DNA of 56,568 nucleotides from a bacterium (GTDB lineage Bacteria > Patescibacteriota > Patescibacteriia > 2-01-FULL-39-33). A program made the translations under genes and the position numbers. Positions 42,071 to 50,618 of this stretch are shown here, piece after piece (position 1 is the first letter of the stretch; the number at the start of each line of letters is the position of its first letter). The stretch lies in assembly GCA_029558735.1 (NCBI GenBank), contig JAKQDP010000029.1, forward strand, positions 1 to 56,568. Direction: 5' to 3'. Below the pieces are notes generated by a model, which was not told where the DNA came from, searched no databases, and saw only the letters and a list, made by a program, of their open reading frames with translations.

Positions 42071-43189
42071 TTACAAATTACCGCCAATAATATCTTGCCA
42101 GAATTTGACTATCTTACTAGTATTATCACCAAATCTTTCTTTTACCATTTGCCTGCCGCGTTCACCCATGGCCTTGGCTTCAATTGGATGCTCCAACAGA
42201 TAAATGATTTTTTCTGCTAGTGCTTGATAATCGCCTACTCCGACCAAAAAACCATTTTTGCCATCTTCAATAATTTCTTTGGCGCCGGTGGTCGCCGTGG
42301 ACACCACTGGTTTGCCGCAGGCATTCGCCTCTACCAGCACCTTGCCAAAAGATTCGGAAGTGGACGATAAAACAAAAACAAATGACTGATTATACAAATC
42401 CATTAAACTATCATGATTAAGCCGACCCTTTAATAAAATGTCTTTGAAATTAATATTATCCATCGCTTGATACAATTCATTGTCTGCTCCGGCCTGAACA
42501 AATTTTGTATCCGGAATTTTTTCCTTCACTAATCTAAAAGCGTTGACCAGTGTGTTATAATCCTTAACCTCATCATCTCTGCCAATATGTAAAATTATCT
42601 TCTTGTCATTTTCAGCTTTAGAATTTTCACTTTCAACTTTAAACTTATCAATATCCACTGGCGTAGAAATAACTCTGATTTTTTTCTCATTAATTCCGGC
42701 TCTAATTAATTTATCTTTCTGCCCTTCACTCATCACCCGAATGGCGTCAGCGCGCGGCACGGTAAATTTGGAAATCCACAAAAATATCCTATTTATTTTT
42801 CGCTCTTTTAACCAACTAAGATTATCCCAAAAATCGCCATGAAAATTTATCTGCAATTTGACGCCAAATTTTCTCTTCAGCCACCAGCCGACCAGACCCA
42901 GTAAAAACGGATCCTGACACTGAACCAAATCAATTTTATGTTTATTATTTATTTGTTTGAAAATTTTAACCGCGTCAAAAATAAACCACGGCTTACAGCA
43001 AGAATTGGTTGGATAACCAATGACCTTGTCGGAAATAAAAAATTCTTTCAAGTCTTCTTTTTTATCGGTATAGACAATAATATCTAAATGGTCGACGGCT
43101 TCGCCATATTTCCGATGACGCTCAATGGCATCACCCAGCCGCTTGCCTCCAACTAATGTTTTGTCCGTGCCAATATTTAGGATGTTCAT
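42071..43189 (-). CDS. Glycosyltransferase family 4 protein
   Basis: The 372-residue GT-B protein has I-L-H-I-G-R-D-D-E-V-K-D-Y, G-R-L-N-H-D-S-L-M-D-L and S-E-S-F-G-K-V-L-V-E-A-N-A-C-G with both Glu residues. An internal K/E-rich stretch (S-E-N-S-K-A-E-N-D-K-K) links the two domains. It is last of a four-gene operon in which every junction is a 4-base ATGA overlap. Confidence 0.88.
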   Translation of the reverse strand: MNILNIGTDKTLVGGKRLGDAIERHRKYGEAVDHLDIIVYTDKKEDLKEFFISDKVIGYPTNSCCKPWFIFDAVKIFKQINNKHKIDLVQCQDPFLLGLVGWWLKRKFGVKLQINFHGDFWDNLSWLKERKINRIFLWISKFTVPRADAIRVMSEGQKDKLIRAGINEKKIRVISTPVDIDKFKVESENSKAENDKKIILHIGRDDEVKDYNTLVNAFRLVKEKIPDTKFVQAGADNELYQAMDNINFKDILLKGRLNHDSLMDLYNQSFVFVLSSTSESFGKVLVEANACGKPVVSTATTGAKEIIEDGKNGFLVGVGDYQALAEKIIYLLEHPIEAKAMGERGRQMVKERFGDNTSKIVKFWQDIIGGNL

Positions 43190-45627
43190 AAACTTTCAAA
43201 AATTGATAAAAATCTATCTGCCATATCACTCCAGGAATAAGAATTTTCTGCCGCGGCTCTTTGGAATAAATAATCCCGATAATTATCTTCGTCCAAAAAA
43301 TATTCTATCCCCTCTTTAATGCTGTCTGTTGATAATGGGTCAATCAGCTTACACTGGTTTTTCAAATCATCAGCTAGGCCGTTTTCCTTGGTCAGTAAAA
43401 CCGGCACGCCGATACTTAAGGCCTCTATGGCCGCATTGGGATTCATCTCGGAAATAGACGGCAAAACAAATAAAAATCCCTTAGTAGCAAGACGCTCCAA
43501 TAAATCGGCGTAATCCATCTTTCCTTCAATAAATATATTGTTACCATTAAATTGTTCCAATTTTTCTCTCTCCGGCCCATCACCTATTAAAACCAGTTTT
43601 TTATTGGTTTTTATTTGTTTGAAAGCCTCAATCAACCTTTCCAAGTTTTTCAATGGTATGAAGCGACCGCTAAAAATTATTTCATCGGCATTATAACTAT
43701 CAGCCGAATGCTTCACTGCTCTATTCGTAAATGGATTTTCCACCAAGGAAACCTTGCTATCCGGCAAATTAAAAATCTTCTGATAAATTTCTTTTTGCCA
43801 TTTATTATTAAAAACAATCATATCCGCCCGCCCCAGCACCAAGCGATAAATTGTCAAATAAATTTTTTCAGTCAAGCTTTTCGGCTGGTCATAATATTGA
43901 CTCAGTGGTACTTCGCTCTTTCTAGAGTTAACCATTTTTTCCCACAGAAAATCACCGCCGATTCTAATGACAAGCTTCTGGCCGGCTCGCTTGGCCAAAG
44001 CTGCCGGCCAGCCGGAAGAAACCAGATCTTGGGCAAAAATAATTTTGGCGTCTTTGGCTTGTTTTCTGACAATCCGCCAATAATTAAAATAACGCCAAAA
44101 ATTTCTCGGCACGATAAAAATTTTATCTTCGCGAATTTCTCTTTTTTCGCCATAAGCAACCACCGACCAGACAGTTTCGGCCGACAAGTTTTTAATCAAA
44201 CCGGAAACAAAGGTGGACTGGCCGGAGACCTCCGGCAAATAAGTGCCACTGGCAATGACAATTTTATTTTCAAATTTTTTATTTTGAAAATTATAAAGAA
44301 GCATAATTAAGAGCAAAGGAATAATCGGCAATCGATATTTGGGGTCGACATAAGGGCCGGCGGCAAACACAAAATAAAAAGACAACAGCGCAAATAGAGA
44401 AAAAACAACAAAAACTTTTTTATCCTGCCAAAATGATTTCATCCAATGATAAGCCGCTAAAAGATAGACAATTATCAACAACAAATATCTAATCATCAGC
44501 AACAAATTTTCCCGACTCAACACAAAAACCGCCGCTTGCCGCCAATAACCATCGGAAATCATTTCAGTCAAATTGACTTCATGCTTGGGCTCCACTGAAA
44601 ACGGCAGAAGTTTTTGGTGGCCGTAATAATAAAAAGACTGAAACTGGCCCGACATTAATAATCTGATTGTCCCAGTAAAATGATTCTTCAAATATTTCAC
44701 GGGCTGATTGGCTATCCTCAACAACGACACCTCCATAAGCTGGCTGGAGTATCTAAGGTCTCGCTCCGGCTCGCGAATGTCCGGATCAAAAACGATTTTT
44801 ATTCTGGGCTCTGTCAAATCAGCAGTATAAAAAAGGTAGAAATTAAAAGCCTGAACGGACGACATACCGAAATGGCCAAAAGCAATCTTATTTCTCACTA
44901 GCCATGGGGAAACAATGGCAGTAAAAATTATTGCGGCCAAAACAATATGCAAAATTAATTTTTTAAAATCAACGGAAAAAAATATTTTCTTGCATAAGGC
45001 GAATAAGAGGAAAACAACCAATAAATAAAAACCGACCGGCTTGGCTAAAGCCAAAAAACCCAAGACAATCGCAGACCAAATCAATCCTGTTTTTTTCTTG
45101 TCCAGCCAGAACAAAATTAAAAAATAGAGAGACAACAAAAATAATAAAATCATTAGCGCATCCGGTTCAGCTAGATTGGATCGATATGCCAATAGCGGTT
45201 CTAATGCTATAAGTAATGCGATTAGAATGGATTTCTTTTCTGATAAAAACAACTTGGACAGAAGGTAGACTACAATCGGCGTAAACGATAAAATAACATC
45301 CAAAATTAAAATAGCCAGCCAAATACCGCCAAAACCCAATGAATAAATAAAAGGCAAAAAATAAAGAGGCAGGAGCGGAGTACGAAAAGCAGTGGATTGA
45401 AATGGCTCATCAACAAACCGAGAATAAACTCCGCGTTCAACAATATTTTTGGCAATCAGTACATAATGCTGAGAATCATTCCCATCCAAAAACATGCCAT
45501 CATTATCAAGATAAAAACTGCCCGGACCATAGTGCCACATCATCAACCCGAAAAACAATAACCGCACAGCTAGGGCAACAATAAATAAAATGAAAAATAT
45601 TTTGTGTCGTTTGATAAAATCTATCAT
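43186..45627 (-). CDS. GT39/ArnT-like membrane glycosyltransferase fused to a GT4 domain
   Basis: The 813-residue protein is a two-enzyme fusion. Residues 1-445 have about ten membrane helices with an early outside loop L-D-N-D-G-M-F-L-D-G-N-D-S and A-F-R-T-P-L-L-P-L-Y, typical of GT-C enzymes that use polyprenyl-phosphate sugars. Residues about 455-813 form a cytosolic GT4 domain with Y-L-P-E-V-S-G-Q-S-T, F-S-G-R-F-I-P-L-K-N-L and the donor segment P-S-I-S-E-M-N-P-N-A-A-I-E-A-L. This puts inner-face GT-B and outer-face GT-C activities on one chain. Confidence 0.85.
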   Translation of the reverse strand: MIDFIKRHKIFFILFIVALAVRLLFFGLMMWHYGPGSFYLDNDGMFLDGNDSQHYVLIAKNIVERGVYSRFVDEPFQSTAFRTPLLPLYFLPFIYSLGFGGIWLAILILDVILSFTPIVVYLLSKLFLSEKKSILIALLIALEPLLAYRSNLAEPDALMILLFLLSLYFLILFWLDKKKTGLIWSAIVLGFLALAKPVGFYLLVVFLLFALCKKIFFSVDFKKLILHIVLAAIIFTAIVSPWLVRNKIAFGHFGMSSVQAFNFYLFYTADLTEPRIKIVFDPDIREPERDLRYSSQLMEVSLLRIANQPVKYLKNHFTGTIRLLMSGQFQSFYYYGHQKLLPFSVEPKHEVNLTEMISDGYWRQAAVFVLSRENLLLMIRYLLLIIVYLLAAYHWMKSFWQDKKVFVVFSLFALLSFYFVFAAGPYVDPKYRLPIIPLLLIMLLYNFQNKKFENKIVIASGTYLPEVSGQSTFVSGLIKNLSAETVWSVVAYGEKREIREDKIFIVPRNFWRYFNYWRIVRKQAKDAKIIFAQDLVSSGWPAALAKRAGQKLVIRIGGDFLWEKMVNSRKSEVPLSQYYDQPKSLTEKIYLTIYRLVLGRADMIVFNNKWQKEIYQKIFNLPDSKVSLVENPFTNRAVKHSADSYNADEIIFSGRFIPLKNLERLIEAFKQIKTNKKLVLIGDGPEREKLEQFNGNNIFIEGKMDYADLLERLATKGFLFVLPSISEMNPNAAIEALSIGVPVLLTKENGLADDLKNQCKLIDPLSTDSIKEGIEYFLDEDNYRDYLFQRAAAENSYSWSDMADRFLSIFESL

Positions 45628-47936
45628 TGTGAAGAAATAATTTTTTCCGCTAATTTAAAACCATCTTTAACATTATCATCCATATTGGTATAGCTGAATC
45701 TGCCGGTCCGACCAAGCAGCTTCAATCGGCCATTATCCTCCAAATGATCTATGACCGATTTCAAATTTTCTGAATAGGTCAAATCGTAAATCGGATAGGT
45801 ATAAGGTACTTTGATAACAATCCCCTCTTCCATCTCTTCAGGACGGGAAATAATCCCCGTCTTAACCAAACCTTCTCTGGTCTTAGCCACTAATGCTCGA
45901 TCATTATTTTCCTGCCAAATAGGCTCGTCAGGAGTGCAAGATATGTCCAAACACAAGCCGGTTTTATCTGCCGGTGCCAAGTCTTCGCTCCAATTCTTCA
46001 TTTCTACCGCCCGAACAAACAGCACTTCTTCTGATGGCTGGGGAAAATAAAGCCAGGAATCATCACTGACTTTTGGCTTATTGATAATTACGTTTATAAA
46101 AATCGTGTTAAGATATTTCAATTGGGCCAAACGATCATAAATTTCCTGCGGCGCTTGCGGAGTTAAAATCTTGACCAAATTATTGACGGGAATAGTGGAA
46201 ACAATCACATCAGCCATAATTTTAACTGACTCGCCATTTCGATTGTATTTAACATAAGAATTTCCCGACTCATTGTTGACCGCTATTAACTCAGCTTCAG
46301 TAATTATTCTCCCGCCCAAATTATGAATCTCCTCGGCGAAGCGCTTGGGAATAGAACCGCAACCGCCACGAACCGGATAATAAAAAGAGTCAGCGTCAGG
46401 ATAGGGATTACCCTCTTCCAACTGACTGGCATGCTTCTTGAATAATAAATCTTTGATAATAGTCTTCAAATTAAAATTGGCCGGCGACCGGGCTTCACCC
46501 CATTCAGAGGCGATTTGCGATGGGTCACGTCGCCAATGTTTAGCCGCATAAGGCTCACAATTTGTCTTGTATAAAGTATGGCCAAAGCTGGCAATGAACC
46601 AATCCTTAAAAGAAACTATTTCTACCGGCTTAAATCGACGCTTAACCAAAGAAAAAAGATAATCAACCACCGCTCTGGCGGCGAGAGTTTTGGGCATATA
46701 AATCATCAGGTTGGCCAATTCAAACGGATAATTGAGCCAATGCCCCCACATCAGAATCCGCGAACGCTTGGAACACTTTTTAAAATTGTCTCCCATTAAA
46801 ATTTTCATCTCCTCTATCAGCTCTTTATCTTTGCCTAAAAAACGATGGGCGGAAAAATCAAAATAAAAATCTTTATACCTAATGGTCCGTGCCAAGCCGC
46901 CGACTTCCTTCTCTTTTTCAATTAAGGTCACTCCAATCCCTTTCTGTAATAATTTATAAGCGCAAGCCAAACCGGACAGACCGCCGCCCAAAATCACTAC
47001 TTGTTTACCGTCTTTCTGATAATCAGACGCCAGGGGTTCGCTACTAATCATTTCAAAAAAATTATCTTTGATGTATTCGCTGATTACTTCCCGCCAGTTA
47101 CGCATCAAATTGAGGCCACGCAATTCCAACATTAGATTTTCCAGCATTTCCGACCGCGGCCGACTGACCGGATAATCTTTGGCAAAATAATCCGAATGGA
47201 CGCTTTGTACTTTAATATCCGGGCGATTAAGAACTTTGACAATTTCGCAGGCCACATCATAACGGCTCGCCGAACCCCGACAAACCATATGATAGACGCC
47301 GTAAAATTCAGTCTCAATCAACCTAGCTAAATTGCGGCAGAAATCTTTGGTGTATGTCGGCGTGCCAAACTTATCATCCACCGCATAAAGCTTCGTGGCG
47401 CCATCACGAATCTGCTTCAAAATCTGACCGACAAATTTTTTGTCTTTTTTGCCACCGCCGATCATCCAACCGGGCCGGCAAACAAAATATTGGCTCAAAG
47501 TTTCACGGACAATCTTCTCCCCCTCTAATTTTGATTGGCCATAAACCGACAAGGGTATGGCTGGATCGAATTCATTATAAAAACCGTCTTTCTCACCGTC
47601 AAAAATTCCGGCGGTACAAATATAAACCATCTTAATGCCCAGTTTCTTGCAGACCAAAGCGACATTTTGAGTGCCAATAGTATTGGTGGCAAAAGCGTAA
47701 TGCGGATCGTTCTCACAAATTTCCAAACTAGTCTCCGCTGCCAAATGAAAAATAAAATCCGGTTTTATTTTTTCCGCCCATTCCAAAACTTTGCCATAAT
47801 CCCGAACATCCAAAAACTCTATGCCGGCTTCGGGATTTTTATCGGTCGGATAAATTTCATGCTTCTGTTCATCGCGAAGAACCGGAATCATGGAGCTTCC
47901 CAACATACCTGCCGCACCGGTAATTAAAATTTTCAT
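45624..47936 (-). CDS. RmlD-like SDR fused to a UDP-galactopyranose-mutase-like flavoprotein
   Basis: The 770-residue protein has an N-terminal RmlD-type reductase (about 1-290): G7-A-A-G-M-L-G13 for NAD(P), H-L-A-A-E-T, and Y132-G-Q-S-K136. After a short linker, residues about 311-770 form an FAD protein with V-I-L-G-G-G-L-S-G-L-A, E-K-E-K-E-V-G-G-L-A-R and D-F-S-A-H-R-F-L-G. It ends with an S-Y-T-N-M-D-D motif, as in UDP-galactopyranose mutase and protoporphyrinogen-oxidase-like amine oxidases. Both halves retain cofactor motifs. The product could make an unusual reduced or furanose nucleotide sugar, which is inference. Confidence 0.83.
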   Translation of the reverse strand: MKILITGAAGMLGSSMIPVLRDEQKHEIYPTDKNPEAGIEFLDVRDYGKVLEWAEKIKPDFIFHLAAETSLEICENDPHYAFATNTIGTQNVALVCKKLGIKMVYICTAGIFDGEKDGFYNEFDPAIPLSVYGQSKLEGEKIVRETLSQYFVCRPGWMIGGGKKDKKFVGQILKQIRDGATKLYAVDDKFGTPTYTKDFCRNLARLIETEFYGVYHMVCRGSASRYDVACEIVKVLNRPDIKVQSVHSDYFAKDYPVSRPRSEMLENLMLELRGLNLMRNWREVISEYIKDNFFEMISSEPLASDYQKDGKQVVILGGGLSGLACAYKLLQKGIGVTLIEKEKEVGGLARTIRYKDFYFDFSAHRFLGKDKELIEEMKILMGDNFKKCSKRSRILMWGHWLNYPFELANLMIYMPKTLAARAVVDYLFSLVKRRFKPVEIVSFKDWFIASFGHTLYKTNCEPYAAKHWRRDPSQIASEWGEARSPANFNLKTIIKDLLFKKHASQLEEGNPYPDADSFYYPVRGGCGSIPKRFAEEIHNLGGRIITEAELIAVNNESGNSYVKYNRNGESVKIMADVIVSTIPVNNLVKILTPQAPQEIYDRLAQLKYLNTIFINVIINKPKVSDDSWLYFPQPSEEVLFVRAVEMKNWSEDLAPADKTGLCLDISCTPDEPIWQENNDRALVAKTREGLVKTGIISRPEEMEEGIVIKVPYTYPIYDLTYSENLKSVIDHLEDNGRLKLLGRTGRFSYTNMDDNVKDGFKLAEKIISSQ

Positions 47937-49090
47937 AACTGGTTCGTTAATTGATTAAAAATTTTCCTCATGCTTTCGGATATGTTATTCCAATTATATT
48001 TTTCCTCAACCATTTTTCTAGCATTATCAACTACCATCTCCACCTCCTCTTTGTTCTTTGGATCTAATACATAATTTATTTTTTGAGCAATGCTTTTAGG
48101 ATCCTTAACCTTACAAAACCAACCGGTCTCACCATCATGCAAAAAATCAGGGATACCGCCAACTGGAGTGGCGATAACGGGTAATTTAAAAGCCATCGCT
48201 TCTAAGAAAGAATTCCCTAATCCTTCAGACAAGGAAGGGCGACAAAAAACATCGGAACCAGCTATAAAATTATGAAATTCATTCTGATTCACGAATCCCT
48301 CAAATTTTACCTTGTCTTCTAAACTTAATTCTTTGGTTATAGATTCTAAATATCTTTTCAATCTACCATCGCCCAATATAATCAATCTGCCGTTAATATC
48401 CTTCATGGCCCTAATTAAATATTCAATCCCATTTTTCTTTTCTAATCTAGAAAATGTTATTATTTTTCCCAAACCAGATTCTTGAACACTATCTTTCCAA
48501 TTCGACTTCATTTCAACGATATCAGTACAACCCAATTGAGTCAACCATTCACTTTTAACACCATTTGGCACAACTTCTATTTTATTTTTAGCTCCCAACT
48601 TTTTGGCTCGCTCCGCCAAAAAATTACTAATGGCCTGAATATGATCGGCACGACGATAAATATTTTTGTAAATCAGTCGGATAAAAAAAGTCCGCCACCA
48701 AATATCCCATCCGCTATCTCCTTCTTGGAGAGTGAGCAAATATTTGACCGACGGAAATTTGTTTTTAAATTTAAGCGCCGCCCAGCCGGCCTGATTGGCC
48801 ATCATCGCCCAAATCATATCGTAATTGTTTTTCTCGTGCAGTTTTTTTGCTTTGAAATACGCGACAAACGGAAATAAGTATTTGCATAATTTGCTTCTAC
48901 CAATTCTATAGACATTAATATTGCCAACCCTCTCTTCTTTTTTTTGCTTGCCATCCAAATTGGCGGTAATCATATCAAAGGAAAAATCGTCGCCAAGACG
49001 ATCAGTAATTTCTTTGATTGCTACTTCGGCGCCGCCGACAAACGGATAGTAAGCCAAAGAAAAAATTAATATTTTAGGGCGAACAGTCAT
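47933..49090 (-). CDS. Glycosyltransferase family 4 protein
   Basis: The 385-residue GT-B protein has Y-Y-P-F-V-G-G-A-E-V near the N-terminus. I-T-F-S-R-L-E-K-K-N-G-I and S-L-S-E-G-L-G-N-S-F-L-E-A-M-A are in the donor half (E-x7-E). T-P-V-G-G-I-P-D-F follows. Specificity is unknown. It is the first gene of the ATGA-coupled operon. Confidence 0.88.
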   Translation of the reverse strand: MTVRPKILIFSLAYYPFVGGAEVAIKEITDRLGDDFSFDMITANLDGKQKKEERVGNINVYRIGRSKLCKYLFPFVAYFKAKKLHEKNNYDMIWAMMANQAGWAALKFKNKFPSVKYLLTLQEGDSGWDIWWRTFFIRLIYKNIYRRADHIQAISNFLAERAKKLGAKNKIEVVPNGVKSEWLTQLGCTDIVEMKSNWKDSVQESGLGKIITFSRLEKKNGIEYLIRAMKDINGRLIILGDGRLKRYLESITKELSLEDKVKFEGFVNQNEFHNFIAGSDVFCRPSLSEGLGNSFLEAMAFKLPVIATPVGGIPDFLHDGETGWFCKVKDPKSIAQKINYVLDPKNKEEVEMVVDNARKMVEEKYNWNNISESMRKIFNQLTNQL

Positions 49091-49143
49091 TTTAATTTTA
49101 AATTTTAGATTATAAATTTTAATTTAATTTCAAAATACAAATT
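49091..49143. repeat. AT-only self-complementary tract upstream of the GT4 operon
   Basis: The gap consists almost only of TTTAAAATTT/AAATTTTAAA-like words that pair with themselves. Matching tracts flank the four-helix-bundle gene on its other side (49486-49536) and precede the dehydrogenase gene (about 50401-50450). Confidence 0.5.
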
Positions 49144-49485
49144 TTAAATTTTTACGCATATTTTACCGAAAATTTTTGACAACTCTTGACTTTCTTGCCA
49201 AAATTTTCTTATTTCTTCTTTCCGACTGGGCAAAGTTACTGCTAACATTCTTAACCAATGTTTAGTTTCCTGGGCTTCTTTTTTGCAGATAAATATTTTA
49301 TTTCTAAAATCTCTCTTTGAGCTTGCCCCATTTGCCTCCATATAATTTGCCCCAATACTGGTAGCTGATCTAACAAGTTGGGAAATCAACGGCCGACTGA
49401 CAACATCGGGGTTGACCGAACGACAAAATAAAATTATAGATTCCCCAAATTTAGCCGTTCTTTCTTCTAAATCATATCCCTCCAT
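49144..49485 (-). CDS. Four helix bundle protein (23S rRNA intervening-sequence/S23 type)
   Basis: The 113-residue protein starts at the ATG at 49485. It is all-helical, with the family motif I-S-Q-L-V-R-S-A-T-S-I-G-A-N-Y-M-E-A and F-R-N-K-I-F-I-C-K-K-E-A-Q-E-T-K-H-W-L. The family forms pentamers and is found inside 23S rRNA intervening sequences and as free genes near repeats in many bacteria. Its role is unknown. The gene is bounded on both sides by near-identical AT-only tracts, which separates it from the sugar genes and suggests independent insertion. Confidence 0.9.
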   Translation of the reverse strand: MEGYDLEERTAKFGESIILFCRSVNPDVVSRPLISQLVRSATSIGANYMEANGASSKRDFRNKIFICKKEAQETKHWLRMLAVTLPSRKEEIRKFWQESQELSKIFGKICVKI

Positions 49486-49536
49486 AATTTTAAAATTATT
49501 CAATTTAAAATTATTTTAAAATTTATAATTTTAAAT

Positions 49537-50394
49537 TTAAAATTTATCAGCCACCTCTTCGCCATAAACTCCTTTCAATAAATCCAAATCCTTATTAGTG
49601 CTCAATAATAAATCAATATTTTTCTTTTCAAAACCATTTAGCGCTTCCAGCCCGGCTTCATCGCCGACCGCCTGCTTGTAAAACTCCTTAAAGGCCGCAA
49701 AATCTTTGATAAAACAATGCCCGCCGGCACCGCGGCCGCTTTTATGAACCGGATCAATGTGCATATTGCCAATCCAGGGATCAGCGCTCATAATTTCATG
49801 AATCGAATCCCAATTGCAACCGTTTTTTTCTGCCAAGTCATAAGCCATATTCATAAAAACGACTTTAGTGTAAAAAAAACAATTGCGGATATATTTAAAC
49901 AGCTCGGCTTCCCGGGAAGACATTATTTTGGCAATAGGCGCCGGAGACAGGATATCCAAATATTCTTGAGCCTTCCGGCGATAATCTTCGTTGTCAATCG
50001 GAATACCGACTAAATTCCGCCCCGGATTGGCCACATCCCAGGCGGCCGTCCGTTCGGTCAAAAATTCCGGCGAGTGCATCACATATACTTTGGGAAATTC
50101 CCGTTGTATTGATTGGGTGGTTCCGGGAATTATTGTGGATTTTATAATCGCAGTTTTTCCTTCTCCCACCAGCGCCACTGCCTGCCGGACAATACTATCG
50201 TCAAAACCTTGCGGCGTCGATGGTGTTGGCACAGCAATAAAAATAATGTCACAATCTTTTATTTTATCTTTATTGCCATTATACGGCTCCTCCAGAGCAT
50301 AACGAATCACTGTAAATCCCCGCTCTTCAAAATTATCAGCGTAATTCTTGCCAATCCAGCCTTGACCGATAAAGCCTATTTTTTGTTTTTCCAT
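49537..50394 (-). CDS. UDP-glucose/GDP-mannose dehydrogenase family protein, short form
   Basis: The 285-residue protein has G-F-I-G-Q-G-W-I-G for NAD binding, A-V-P-T-P, S-T-I-I-P-G-T-T and H-S-P-E-F-L. The catalytic Cys lies in G-A-G-G-H-C-F-I-K-D. Usual members are about 400-450 residues and carry a C-terminal UDP-binding domain. That domain is missing here, and the gene ends cleanly about 55 residues after the catalytic Cys. It would oxidise UDP-glucose or a relative to the uronic acid, feeding the epimerase at 50619 and the UXS-like enzyme at 15339. Sugar choice is uncertain because the specificity domain is absent. Confidence 0.82.
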   Translation of the reverse strand: MEKQKIGFIGQGWIGKNYADNFEERGFTVIRYALEEPYNGNKDKIKDCDIIFIAVPTPSTPQGFDDSIVRQAVALVGEGKTAIIKSTIIPGTTQSIQREFPKVYVMHSPEFLTERTAAWDVANPGRNLVGIPIDNEDYRRKAQEYLDILSPAPIAKIMSSREAELFKYIRNCFFYTKVVFMNMAYDLAEKNGCNWDSIHEIMSADPWIGNMHIDPVHKSGRGAGGHCFIKDFAAFKEFYKQAVGDEAGLEALNGFEKKNIDLLLSTNKDLDLLKGVYGEEVADKF

Positions 50395-50494
50395 ATCTAA
50401 GCTAATTTTTAATTTTAAGTTTTAAATTTTAAAAAATAATAATTATCAAATTTTAATATTGCTATATTTTTTATAACATTACAAAGACAAAACC

Positions 50495-50518
50495 TAACAA
50501 TTTAACAATATAACAATT
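50495..50518. repeat. Three tandem 8-base units (TAACAATT/A)
   Basis: TAACAATT, TAACAATA and TAACAATT follow one another directly in the AT-rich gap upstream of the dehydrogenase gene. Another TAACAATT occurs at 52891. The rest of 50395-50584 is AT-rich with no clear ORF. Confidence 0.6.
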
Positions 50519-50584
50519 TGACTTTATAACTTTTTAGGTTTTTAACTTCTAATATTTTGTATTAGGTGTTAGATAATTTTTCAA

Positions 50585-50616
50585 GTTACGAGTTACCAGT
50601 GCCGAGTTTCGTTACC
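50585..50616. repeat. GTTAC-type dispersed repeat, copy 1
   Basis: The reverse complement of this stretch matches 52819-52850 with about three differences, giving an inverted pair around the epimerase and GT4 genes. It is built of GTTAC-A/G-type units and ends two bases before the epimerase stop codon. Confidence 0.75.
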
Positions 50617-50618
50617 GA

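Noticed and set aside
43615-44310. 231-codon open frame on the plus strand
   Set aside because: It is antisense to the well-supported GT-C/GT4 fusion and shows no domain of its own.
45624-45627. Recoding of TGA as an amino acid, as in some candidate phyla
   Set aside because: Many genes end at TGA in ATGA overlaps with the next gene, so TGA is a stop here.
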